Shown here: positions 1 through 5,817 of the stretch, in pieces
Numbering within the stretch: position 1 is the first letter of the stretch
Layout of the letters: each line of letters starts with the position of its first letter
Source of the DNA: Bacteroidales bacterium
GTDB lineage: Bacteria; Bacteroidota; Bacteroidia; Bacteroidales; JAADJA01
DNA: 5,817 nt
Assembly: GCA_029934735.1 (NCBI GenBank)
Contig: JAOZLR010000177.1
Location: forward strand, 1-5,817
Direction of reading: 5' to 3'
Notes under the pieces: generated by a model
What the model was told of the DNA's origin: nothing
Databases searched by the model: none
What the model saw: only the letters and a program-made list of their open reading frames with translations
Position numbers and translations under genes: made by a program

Positions 1-765
1 CTTACAAATAGTTTGTTTGTTATAACGGGCGGATCAAGCGGACTTGGAAGAGGGGTTGCCTCTGCCTTGCTTCAAGAGGGGGCAAAAATGATTATCGTGG
101 CAAGGGATACCGATAAGTTATTGACTTTCCAAAAGAGTTATCCTGAGCAAATAGAGTATCTGGTTGGTGACATTTCAAAGGATAAAACGATTGAAGAGGT
201 TTATAAAATGGTTGGCAACAGATTCCTGTCAGGCCTGGTTGTCAATGCAGGAGGGCCTCCGGCTAAATCATTTATTGAAACGGAAATGGATGAGTGGGAT
301 AGTGCTTATTATAGCATTCTGAGATGGAAAGTAAAAATAACTAAAACATTCTTGCCAAAATTTATTGACCAGAATTATGGAAGAATTGTGTATATCGAAA
401 GCTCGTCTGTTAAGCAACCTGTTAAAGACCTGGTGCTGAGCAATTCTTTACGCCTTGCTGTAGTCGGGTTTGTAAAAACTCTTTCGCAAGAAGTTGCCGG
501 CAAGCAAATAACTTTAAATGTACTTGCGCCCGGGTTTCACGAAACACCTGCTGCTGAAAGATTATTTGATAAAAGAAGTCAGATTGAAGGAATCTCCAAA
601 AGTGAAGCAAAAAAGCGATATGAGAATGAGATTTCAGTTGGAAGAATGGGGCATCCTGATGATTTTGGCTCGCTTGCAACCTGGCTTCTTAGTAAAAGTT
701 CGGGATATATTACAGGCCAGACTATCAGTGTTGATGGTGGAATGATTAAGGGGACGATGGGATAA
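1..765 (+). CDS. Atypical short-chain dehydrogenase/reductase (SDR family oxidoreductase), 5'-partial
   Basis: This is a Rossmann-fold SDR, probably cytoplasmic, expected to bind NAD(P)(H). The frame is open from base 1 (L-T-N-S-L-F-V-I-T-G-G), so the true start probably lies a few codons upstream; the TTG at 13 is the only start-like codon near the edge and would remove the usual N-terminal lead-in. Numbering from that TTG, the glycine motif TGGSSGLG is at residues 5-12 and the NAGGPP motif begins at 78. An Arg just after strand 2 (about 31) would favour NADP(H), which is inference. Where classical SDRs carry YxxxK, this protein reads SNSLR (143-147), so Tyr becomes Ser and Lys becomes Arg; a Ser run (130-132) remains at the catalytic-Ser position. 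The C-terminal ITGQTISVDGG (233-243) is standard for the family. The combination of NAGGPP and a lost YxxxK matches the ketoacyl-ACP-reductase-like SDR subgroup known to lack the catalytic tetrad. The family call is firm; the substrate is unknown. Confidence 0.9.
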   Translation, partial: LTNSLFVITGGSSGLGRGVASALLQEGAKMIIVARDTDKLLTFQKSYPEQIEYLVGDISKDKTIEEVYKMVGNRFLSGLVVNAGGPPAKSFIETEMDEWDSAYYSILRWKVKITKTFLPKFIDQNYGRIVYIESSSVKQPVKDLVLSNSLRLAVVGFVKTLSQEVAGKQITLNVLAPGFHETPAAERLFDKRSQIEGISKSEAKKRYENEISVGRMGHPDDFGSLATWLLSKSSGYITGQTISVDGGMIKGTMG

Positions 766-782
766 AATTCAAAAGCAATTTA

Positions 783-813
783 TTTGCAAATTTGCTCAGA
801 AGCACTATATTTG
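783..813 (+). promoter_or_regulatory. Bacteroidota-type promoter upstream of ppk2
   Basis: TTTG (783-786) and TATATTTG (806-813) are separated by 19 bases. They match the Bacteroidota sigma-ABfr pattern of a -33 TTTG and a -7 TAnnTTTG at the usual spacing. Transcription would begin around 818-822, giving a leader of about 30 nt before the ATG at 851. The start codon is preceded by an A/T-rich stretch (CCATAAAA) rather than a Shine-Dalgarno sequence, as is common in this phylum. A perfect 10-bp palindrome, GCAAATTTGC (786-795), overlaps the edge of the -33 element. Confidence 0.6.
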
Positions 814-850
814 CATTGTTTTTTAAAATAAACTTCTAATTTCCATAAAA

Positions 851-1657
851 ATGAGTGAAGAAGGCAACCAGGAACATATAAAGAAATTAAGTGATAAAGT
901 ATATGAAAGCAAGTTGACTCAACTTCAGATTGAGCTTGTTAAACTTCAGGAATGGATTAAGGATAAAGGCTTAAAAGTTGTTGTAATTTTTGAGGGCAGG
1001 GATGCTGCCGGGAAAGGTGGAACAATAAACCGGATTACCGAAAAACTCAATCCCCGTGTTTGCCGTATCGTTGCTTTGCCAAAACCGACAGAGAAAGAAC
1101 AGGGGCAATGGTATTTCCAGCGATATGTTTCAAACCTTCCTGCTTCCGGTGAGATGGTTCTGTTTGACAGAAGCTGGTACAACCGGGCTGTTGTTGAACG
1201 GGTAATGAACTTTTGTAGCGATGAAGAGTATTGGGAGTTTCTCAGGTCTTGTCCCAATTTTGAGAGGATGTTAATACGTTCAGGAATAATTTTAATTAAA
1301 TATTGGTTTTCGGTGAGTGATAAAGAACAGGAAAAAAGATTCCGTTCACGCCTTACTGATCCGACAAAACGATGGAAGTTCAGTGATGTTGATCTTCGTT
1401 CATATACAATGTGGGAAGAGTATTCAAAAGCAAAAGATGAAATGTTTTCTTACACTGACACTAAACAATCTCCCTGGTATGTTGTTAATGCTGATGATAA
1501 AAAGAGAGCCCGGCTCAATGTTATTTCGCATCTGTTAAGTCTTATACCATACGAGTATATTGAACCCAAAACAATTGAGTTACCCGAAAGACAAAAGAAA
1601 ATAGGGTATGTCAGGCCTCCTATGTCGGAACAGACATTTGTTCCTGAAGTTTATTAA
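851..1657 (+). CDS. ppk2: Polyphosphate kinase 2 (PPK2), single-domain
   Basis: PPK2 enzymes transfer phosphate between inorganic polyphosphate and nucleotides, usually regenerating NTPs from NDPs (class I) or NDPs from NMPs (class II). The 268-aa protein is one P-loop kinase domain. A basic helical N-terminus (about 8-38) leads to strand VVVIFEG and Walker A GRDAAGK (49-55). TEKEQGQWYFQRY (80-92) follows, then Walker B LFDRSWYNR (104-112), an Arg/Lys-rich lid (about 159-178, ending in DPTKRWKFS), and the APW-like SPWYVVNADDKKRARLN (207-223). The C-terminal tail ending in YVRPP and VPEVY fits the one-domain PPK2 group typified by Pseudomonas aeruginosa PA0141. That suggests class I (ADP/GDP phosphorylation), but class cannot be settled by eye. 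All P-loop and Walker B residues are present. It has its own promoter and lies 32 nt ahead of the diiron-protein gene, so the two are probably co-transcribed. No ppk1 is visible in the window. Confidence 0.95.
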   Translation: MSEEGNQEHIKKLSDKVYESKLTQLQIELVKLQEWIKDKGLKVVVIFEGRDAAGKGGTINRITEKLNPRVCRIVALPKPTEKEQGQWYFQRYVSNLPASGEMVLFDRSWYNRAVVERVMNFCSDEEYWEFLRSCPNFERMLIRSGIILIKYWFSVSDKEQEKRFRSRLTDPTKRWKFSDVDLRSYTMWEEYSKAKDEMFSYTDTKQSPWYVVNADDKKRARLNVISHLLSLIPYEYIEPKTIELPERQKKIGYVRPPMSEQTFVPEVY

Positions 1658-1689
1658 AGCATTGAAACTATTGAAAAAAGCATTTTGTT

Positions 1690-2151
1690 ATGAACTCCGA
1701 AATTATTGACACCTCTATTGCTCTTGAACTTGCCGTTGCAGACCTTTACTTACTTTTTTATAAAATTTATCCGGAGGATTCTGACTTTTGGTGGAAGATG
1801 TCGATCGAGGAAAAAGGTCATGCTGCATTATTGAGAAGTGGAAGAGATTCATTTATGCCTCTACAAAAATTCCCGGAAGAGCTTATTACTACCTCATTAA
1901 ATAAACTAAAAAATTCACTGCGATTAATTACAGAAAAAACTAACGAGATAAAAGAAAACCCATTACCAAGAAAAGAGGCATTTTATTTAGCAGTGGAAAT
2001 TGAAGAGTCTGCCGGAGAACACCATTATCAGGAATTTATGGCTGATAGTCAGGATGAAGTCATCAATAATGTTTTTCAAAAGCTAAACGGTGCAGACAAG
2101 GATCATCGCGATCGAATATTGAGTTACATGAAAGAAAAGGGAATTAAATAG
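1690..2151 (+). CDS. Ferritin-like / rubrerythrin-type diiron protein
   Basis: This is a 153-aa, all-helical, soluble protein with the spaced Glu/His pattern of the ferritin-like four-helix bundle. Candidate metal ligands by helix are E13 (LELAVADLY) in helix A, E40/E41 and H44 (EEKGH) in helix B, and E103/E106/E110 with H111/H112 (EIEESAGEHH) in helix C. Helix D has a DxxH (D136-H139) where rubrerythrins usually have ExxH. There is no rubredoxin domain and no cysteine at all, so it is not a full rubrerythrin and cannot carry a Cys4 iron site. Family members handle peroxide or iron, so oxidative-stress protection or iron binding is plausible, but the function is unassigned. It starts at the first ATG after a 32-nt gap behind ppk2, with no recognisable promoter of its own. 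Its stop codon lies one base from the stop of the convergent aminopeptidase gene. Confidence 0.8.
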   Translation: MNSEIIDTSIALELAVADLYLLFYKIYPEDSDFWWKMSIEEKGHAALLRSGRDSFMPLQKFPEELITTSLNKLKNSLRLITEKTNEIKENPLPRKEAFYLAVEIEESAGEHHYQEFMADSQDEVINNVFQKLNGADKDHRDRILSYMKEKGIK

Positions 2152-2162
2152 ATTACCTTTTC
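2134..2162. terminator. Candidate bidirectional hairpin at the convergent junction
   Basis: GAAAAGG (2134-2140) and CCTTTTC (2156-2162) form a perfect 7-bp inverted repeat. After one mismatch the stem can extend inward by AAT/ATT (2142-2144 with 2152-2154), leaving a 7-nt loop. The structure spans both stop codons and lies partly inside each gene. Read on the minus strand it continues as CCTTTTCTTTC, which is fairly U-rich; read on the plus strand the following bases are only moderately T-rich. The stem is AT-rich and weak, and both genes end in Lys-rich codons that could produce the repeat by chance. It is the only terminator-like structure seen between two converging transcription units. 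Confidence 0.35.
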
Positions 2163-3439
2163 ATTAACTCTTCTATTTCGTCAACTTCTCTTGGTATTTC
2201 AGCCATCAGATCAACAGGAGTGTCACCAACGACAATATCATTTTCAATTCGTATTCCAATTCTCTCTTCTTTAATATAAATACCCGGCTCACAAGTAAGG
2301 ACCATGCCTCTTTCAAACTTCTCATGCTTCCCGCCAACATCATGCACATCAAGACCGATAAAATGGGCCACGCCATGCGTAAGATATTGTGAATAGAGCG
2401 GATGATCAGGGTTCTGATTACTAACTTCTTCCTTCGTAAACAACCCAAGTCCTATCATCTCTTTTTCCATCATCTTCCAAACAGCTTTATTAACAATATC
2501 AATAGTATTTCCGGGAACATATAGTTTTATGGCTTCTTTCTGAACCCTGAGAACAGCCTCATAACACTGTTTTTGTCTTTCTGTAAATTTACCATTTACA
2601 GGAATTGTCCTTGAACAATCTGCTGCATAGTTATTATATTCGGCACCAATATCAAGAAGCATTAAATCCCCATCTTTACACTCCATACTATTTTCAATAT
2701 AATGAAGGACAAGGGCATTATCCCCTGATGCAACAATTGGCTGGTATGCATGCCCCTGCGCACCTCTCTTTAAAAACTCGTAAGTAATTTCAGCTTCAAC
2801 CTCATACTCCATATCGCCAGGTTTTGTAAAAGTGAGTACTCTTCTGAATGCCGTATTTGTTATATCACAGGCAATACCAAGCACTCGTAGCTCCTCAGGC
2901 TCTTTTATCAGGCGTTGCTTTGTAATTAATGGTGCAAGTCTTTTTAGATTATGTGCAGGATACATCTCCCTGATTTTCAGCGCAAACCTGTTACTTATAT
3001 ATGCTACATCGGTTTGATACTTTGTATATTCATTCAAGTTGATATAAATATTTTCAGAAGATAAAACCATATCCCGCAATGTCATCTCAAAATCTTCAAG
3101 CCATTTTACCGTTTTTACTCCTGAAATTTCGATTACTTCCTCTTTTGTGTATTTATGGCCTGTCCAGGTTTCGAGTTGCTCGTTAGGTTTAATAGTAAAG
3201 ATGATCTCTCTCATATTCTCTTCAGGATGACCGGGACACAGAGTAAGAATACACTTTTCCTGAATAAGTCCTGTCAGATAAAAAAGGTCAGAACTTTGTC
3301 TGTATTGAAAATCCTGATCTCCGTTACGGGTTAGCTCATCATTCGAGTTAACAATTGCAACCGATTTTGCACTAAGTCGGCTTGCAAGTTTTTTTCTGTT
3401 TTCAACAAAAAATTCCGTGATAAATGGTTCTTTTTTCAT
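2153..3439 (-). CDS. pepP: Xaa-Pro aminopeptidase (aminopeptidase P, M24B metallopeptidase)
   Basis: Aminopeptidase P removes the N-terminal residue from peptides whose second residue is proline, using a dinuclear metal site (Mn in E. coli PepP). The 428-aa length is normal for the family. Residues about 5-140 form the AMP_N domain with its signature DFQYRQSSDLFYLTGL (43-58). Residues about 175-420 form the pita-bread catalytic domain. All five expected metal ligands are visible: D263 (LLDIGAE), D274 (AADCSRT), H359 (THGVAHFIGLDVHD), E384 (TCEPGIYI) and E399 (IRIEND). The accessory histidines H246 (VLHYIEN), H355 and H366 are also present, so the enzyme should be active. There is no signal peptide, which implies a cytoplasmic role in peptide recycling. 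It is transcribed alone, divergent from sdhCA and convergent with the diiron-protein gene. No Shine-Dalgarno sequence precedes the ATG at 3437-3439. Confidence 0.95.
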   Translation of the reverse strand: MKKEPFITEFFVENRKKLASRLSAKSVAIVNSNDELTRNGDQDFQYRQSSDLFYLTGLIQEKCILTLCPGHPEENMREIIFTIKPNEQLETWTGHKYTKEEVIEISGVKTVKWLEDFEMTLRDMVLSSENIYINLNEYTKYQTDVAYISNRFALKIREMYPAHNLKRLAPLITKQRLIKEPEELRVLGIACDITNTAFRRVLTFTKPGDMEYEVEAEITYEFLKRGAQGHAYQPIVASGDNALVLHYIENSMECKDGDLMLLDIGAEYNNYAADCSRTIPVNGKFTERQKQCYEAVLRVQKEAIKLYVPGNTIDIVNKAVWKMMEKEMIGLGLFTKEEVSNQNPDHPLYSQYLTHGVAHFIGLDVHDVGGKHEKFERGMVLTCEPGIYIKEERIGIRIENDIVVGDTPVDLMAEIPREVDEIEELMKR

Positions 3440-3660
3440 ATTCTTGATATTTATTGAGGCCGGATATTAATTCCAATTAACTACACATTTTATTTAATCA
3501 ACTGTATCATAGCTACTTCTAAAATATTCATTATTTATAATGTTTACAAATTAACAAAATATTATTATTTAGAATTTAATAAAAAAAATAATAATCTATT
3601 TTTGCTCTTTGATACGTACTTAATTAATTTAGTAGGACACATATTATTAACGAAGTTTTA
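3440..3660. other. AT-rich divergent intergenic region between pepP and sdhC
   Basis: This gap of about 220 nt must hold the promoters for the leftward pepP and rightward sdh units. The sdh-side promoter is listed separately. On the minus strand the best -7-like match is TACAGTTG (complement of 3499-3506), one mismatch from TAnnTTTG, without a clear -33 partner, so I do not call it. Two small palindromes are present: TTAATT-CC-AATTAA (3467-3480), and a 16-bp near-palindrome at 3618-3633 with one mismatched pair. No open reading frame, RNA gene or riboswitch is recognisable here; long A and A/T runs (for example 3580-3595) dominate. Confidence 0.5.
3575..3604 (+). promoter_or_regulatory. Bacteroidota-type promoter upstream of sdhCA
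   Basis: TATTTTTG (3597-3604) is an exact match to the -7 consensus TAnnTTTG. A partial -33 element, TTTA (3575-3578, consensus TTTG), lies 18 bases upstream, across an A-rich spacer. Initiation near 3610 would leave a leader of about 50-70 nt before sdhC, depending on which start is used. The -7 match is strong, but in sequence this AT-rich a chance match is possible. Confidence 0.5.
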
Positions 3661-3678
3661 TTGACAAAACACTCTATT

Positions 3679-4350
3679 ATGGGCAATAAAAGATTTCAAT
3701 CTTCCTTGACGAAGAAATTTGTAATGGCATTTATGGGTTTGTTTTTAATCACATTCCTTTTTGTACATTTGGGCATAAATTTGCTTGTATTATTACCTGA
3801 CACATCGGCATTTAATATTGCTGCCCACTTTATGTCAACCAACCCGATAATTAAGGTTTTTGAAGTTGTTCTTTTTAGTGGTTTTATTATCCACATAATT
3901 TACGGCCTTATACTCCAGATACAAAACTGGATGGCACGTCCTAACCGATACAAAATCGAAGGCTGGTCACACAGCTCCCCGTTTTCGAAGTTTATGATTC
4001 ACACAGCTATCATAATATTCATATTTCTGGTTATCCATTTGGCCGATTTCTACTTCAAAGCAAAATTTGGCCATTTAGAGGAGATTATAATTAATGGGGA
4101 GCCGTATCATGATATGGCTGCACTTGTTCTGGCAAAGTTCAAAATTATTGGTTTTGTAATAGGTTACATATTTATCTTTATTATTCTCGGATTCCATTTG
4201 CATCATGGATTTCAGTCAGCTTTCCAATCGTTTGGCTTGAATAACAAGACTTATACACCCATTATTAAGAATGTAGGCACATTTATAGCTTTTATTCTTG
4301 CTATTGGTTACATTATAATACCTGTTGTAATATATTTTTGTAATTATTAA
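3679..4350 (+). CDS. sdhC: Succinate dehydrogenase/fumarate reductase cytochrome b subunit (b558 family)
   Basis: This is the membrane anchor of complex II, binding haem b and exchanging electrons with quinone. Using the ATG at 3679 it has 223 residues and five predicted membrane helices (about 14-38, 57-82, 105-127, 154-175, 197-221), the architecture of the di-haem SdhC/FrdC type seen in Bacillus and Wolinella. Histidines in or near the first four helices, H30 (FVHLG), H72 (IIHIIYG), H120 (VIHLAD) and H173 (GFHLHHG), fit the four axial haem ligands, so di-haem binding is likely. A TTG at 3661 opens the same frame six codons earlier. I prefer the ATG because the protein then begins MGNKRFQSSLTKKF, close to the usual short basic N-terminus of Bacteroidota homologues, and no upstream ATG exists back to the stop at 3625. 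It is the first gene of the sdh operon, 27 nt ahead of sdhA. Confidence 0.92.
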   Translation: MGNKRFQSSLTKKFVMAFMGLFLITFLFVHLGINLLVLLPDTSAFNIAAHFMSTNPIIKVFEVVLFSGFIIHIIYGLILQIQNWMARPNRYKIEGWSHSSPFSKFMIHTAIIIFIFLVIHLADFYFKAKFGHLEEIIINGEPYHDMAALVLAKFKIIGFVIGYIFIFIILGFHLHHGFQSAFQSFGLNNKTYTPIIKNVGTFIAFILAIGYIIIPVVIYFCNY

Positions 4351-4377
4351 TCCTGATCTGATATAAATTTTCGATAT

Positions 4378-5817
4378 ATGGCTACTTTAAATTCAAAAAT
4401 TCCTGATGGTCCAATAGCTGAAAAGTGGAGTAACTTCAATGCTCATCAAAATCTTGTAAATCCTGCAAACAAAAGAAAGGTAGAGGTAATAGTTGTAGGA
4501 ACCGGACTTGCCGGTGCTGCTGCTGCTGCAAGTCTTGGCGAACTGGGATTTAAGGTTAAAAACTTTTGTATTCAAGACAGCCCCAGGCGTGCACATAGTA
4601 TTTCTGCCCAGGGTGGTATTAATGCTGCAAAAAACTACCCCAACGACGGAGATTCCATTTACCGTCTGTTTTATGATACTATAAAAGGTGGTGACTATCG
4701 AGCACGCGAAGCAAACGTTTACCGCCTCGCAGAAGTCAGCAACACTATTATCGACCAGTGTGTAGCACAGGGAGTTCCTTTTGCCAGGGATTATGGCGGA
4801 TTGCTCTCAAACCGCTCTTTTGGTGGAGCTTTGGTTTCACGTACATTTTATGCCAGGGGACAAACCGGACAGCAGTTACTACTTGGTGCTTATGGAGCTT
4901 TGAGTAAAGAAATTCACAGAGGTTCCGTAAAGATGTTCAACCGCCGTGAAATGCTTGACTTGGTGATTGTTGATGGAAAAGCAAGAGGAATTATTACAAG
5001 AGACACAATTACTGGTGAGATTGAGAGGCATTCAGCACACGCTGTTATTGTTGCAACCGGAGGTTATGGAAATGTTTATTTCCTCTCAACTAATGCTATG
5101 AACTCTAATGGCAGTGTTGCCTGGCAGTGTTATAAAAAAGGTGCATTTTTTGCAAATCCTTGTTTTGTTCAGATTCATCCAACCTGTATTCCTGTTCATG
5201 GGGATTTTCAGTCGAAGCTGACTTTAATGAGTGAAAGTCTTAGAAACGATGGAAGAATTTGGGTGCCAAAAAATAAAGAAGATGCACAGAAAATTCAAAA
5301 AGGTGAGTTAAAACCGACTGAAATTCCTGAAGAAAATAGAGATTATTATCTCGAAAGAAGATACCCGGCATTTGGAAACCTTGTCCCGCGGGATGTTGCT
5401 TCACGTGCAGCAAAAGAGCGTTGCGATGCCGGCTATGGTGTTGGAAAAACAGGACTTGCTGTATATCTCGACTTTGAAGATGCTATTGGACGACTTGGCC
5501 AGAATGTTATCGAAGCCAGATATGGCAACCTCTTCCAGATGTATGAAAAGATTGTTGATGAAAATCCATACAAAACTCCTATGATGATTTACCCTGCAAT
5601 TCACTACACTATGGGTGGACTTTGGGTTGATTACGAATTGCAGACCACAATACCCGGACTGTTTGCTGCCGGTGAAGCAAATTTTAGCGATCACGGTGCT
5701 AACAGACTTGGTGCTTCTGCACTTATGCAGGGACTTGCTGATGGTTATTTTGTTATTCCTTATACTGCTCAAAACTATCTTGCCGATCAGATAACTGTAC
5801 CATTTATCAAAACTGAT
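4378..5817 (+). CDS. sdhA: Succinate dehydrogenase/fumarate reductase flavoprotein subunit, 3'-partial
   Basis: This is the catalytic FAD subunit of complex II, interconverting succinate and fumarate on the cytoplasmic face. It has 480 codons with no stop, so it continues past the window; related proteins are roughly 640 residues long. The ATG at 4378 is the first after an in-frame TGA at 4354. The FAD Rossmann motif VIVVGTGLAGAAAA is at 37-50. The covalent-FAD histidine is H73 in RRAHSISAQGG. Further active-site residues are H267 (QIHPT), E286 and R289 (ESLRNDG), the proton-shuttle R343 in RDVASRA, H409 (HYTMGG) and R443 (HGANRLG). AGEANFSDHGANRLGASALMQG (431-452, here split as AGEANFSDHG then ANRLGASALMQG) is the FAD-binding C-terminal segment. 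All residues expected in this part are intact. Direction (succinate oxidation or fumarate reduction) cannot be told from sequence. An iron-sulfur subunit gene (sdhB) is expected next, outside the window. Confidence 0.96.
   Translation, partial: MATLNSKIPDGPIAEKWSNFNAHQNLVNPANKRKVEVIVVGTGLAGAAAAASLGELGFKVKNFCIQDSPRRAHSISAQGGINAAKNYPNDGDSIYRLFYDTIKGGDYRAREANVYRLAEVSNTIIDQCVAQGVPFARDYGGLLSNRSFGGALVSRTFYARGQTGQQLLLGAYGALSKEIHRGSVKMFNRREMLDLVIVDGKARGIITRDTITGEIERHSAHAVIVATGGYGNVYFLSTNAMNSNGSVAWQCYKKGAFFANPCFVQIHPTCIPVHGDFQSKLTLMSESLRNDGRIWVPKNKEDAQKIQKGELKPTEIPEENRDYYLERRYPAFGNLVPRDVASRAAKERCDAGYGVGKTGLAVYLDFEDAIGRLGQNVIEARYGNLFQMYEKIVDENPYKTPMMIYPAIHYTMGGLWVDYELQTTIPGLFAAGEANFSDHGANRLGASALMQGLADGYFVIPYTAQNYLADQITVPFIKTD

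Noticed and set aside
422..679. Minus-strand open frame inside the SDR gene
   Set aside because: It lies wholly within a well-supported coding gene, shows no family resemblance, and has no start context; it is a shadow frame.
774..796. Possible hairpin after the SDR gene (AGCAA...TTGCT)
   Set aside because: The stem is only 5 bp before a T-T mismatch, is not followed by a T tract, and overlaps the ppk2 -33 element, so it is not a convincing terminator.
946..1257. 103-codon minus-strand open frame inside ppk2
   Set aside because: It overlaps the Walker A and Walker B coding sequence of ppk2 and has no recognisable features of its own.
1658..1689. Separate promoter for the diiron-protein gene in the 32-nt gap
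   Set aside because: No TAnnTTTG match is present, and the gap is too short for a full promoter plus leader; read-through from ppk2 is simpler.
3467..3480. Palindrome TTAATT-CC-AATTAA upstream of pepP
   Set aside because: It is short and made almost only of A and T in a highly AT-rich gap; expected by chance and with no link to a promoter element.
3608..3625. FNR/CRP-like half site (TTGATACGTACTTAA) before sdhC
   Set aside because: Only the left half TTGAT fits; the right half ATCAA is absent.
5401..5772. 123-codon minus-strand open frame inside sdhA
   Set aside because: The plus frame carries uninterrupted SdhA motifs across the same bases; the antisense frame has no recognisable domain.

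Overview
The window looks like an ordinary, gene-dense chromosomal segment from a member of the Bacteroidota. Four things point there. The DNA is AT-rich. Two gene starts are preceded by good matches to the Bacteroidota promoter -7 element TAnnTTTG. Shine-Dalgarno sequences are essentially absent in front of the genes. The sdhC-sdhA order, with a five-helix b558-type cytochrome subunit, is also typical. A precise genus cannot be read from the sequence; the order-level placement (Bacteroidales/Marinilabiliales-like) is only an impression.

Layout, left to right. (1) Positions 1-765, + strand: an atypical short-chain dehydrogenase/reductase (SDR), cut at its 5' end by the window edge, with an intact nucleotide-binding glycine motif but no YxxxK catalytic motif. 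(2) 766-850: a short gap with a well-formed promoter. (3) 851-1657, +: a single-domain polyphosphate kinase 2 (PPK2). (4) 1690-2151, +: a small ferritin-like/rubrerythrin-type diiron protein, 32 nt behind ppk2 and probably co-transcribed with it. (5) 2153-3439, -: an M24B Xaa-Pro aminopeptidase, convergent with the diiron gene with only one base between the two stop codons; an inverted repeat spans the junction. (6) 3440-3660: the very AT-rich divergent intergenic region, with a promoter candidate for the next operon. (7) 3661/3679-4350, +: the succinate dehydrogenase/fumarate reductase cytochrome b subunit (sdhC). (8) 4378-5817, +: the flavoprotein subunit (sdhA), 480 codons with no stop, running off the right edge. 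The iron-sulfur subunit (sdhB) is expected just beyond.

Functionally the window mixes energy metabolism (complex II at the right; polyphosphate-dependent nucleotide phosphorylation in the middle) with housekeeping functions (peptide turnover, redox/iron protection). The ppk2-diiron pair may be a small stress-related operon, but that is inference from adjacency only. I found no mobile elements, CRISPR arrays, tRNA/rRNA genes or defence-like modules, and no convincing new system. The points most worth a second look are the SDR lacking its catalytic Tyr/Lys, the one-base convergent junction with its shared hairpin, and the near-palindromes at the two promoters.
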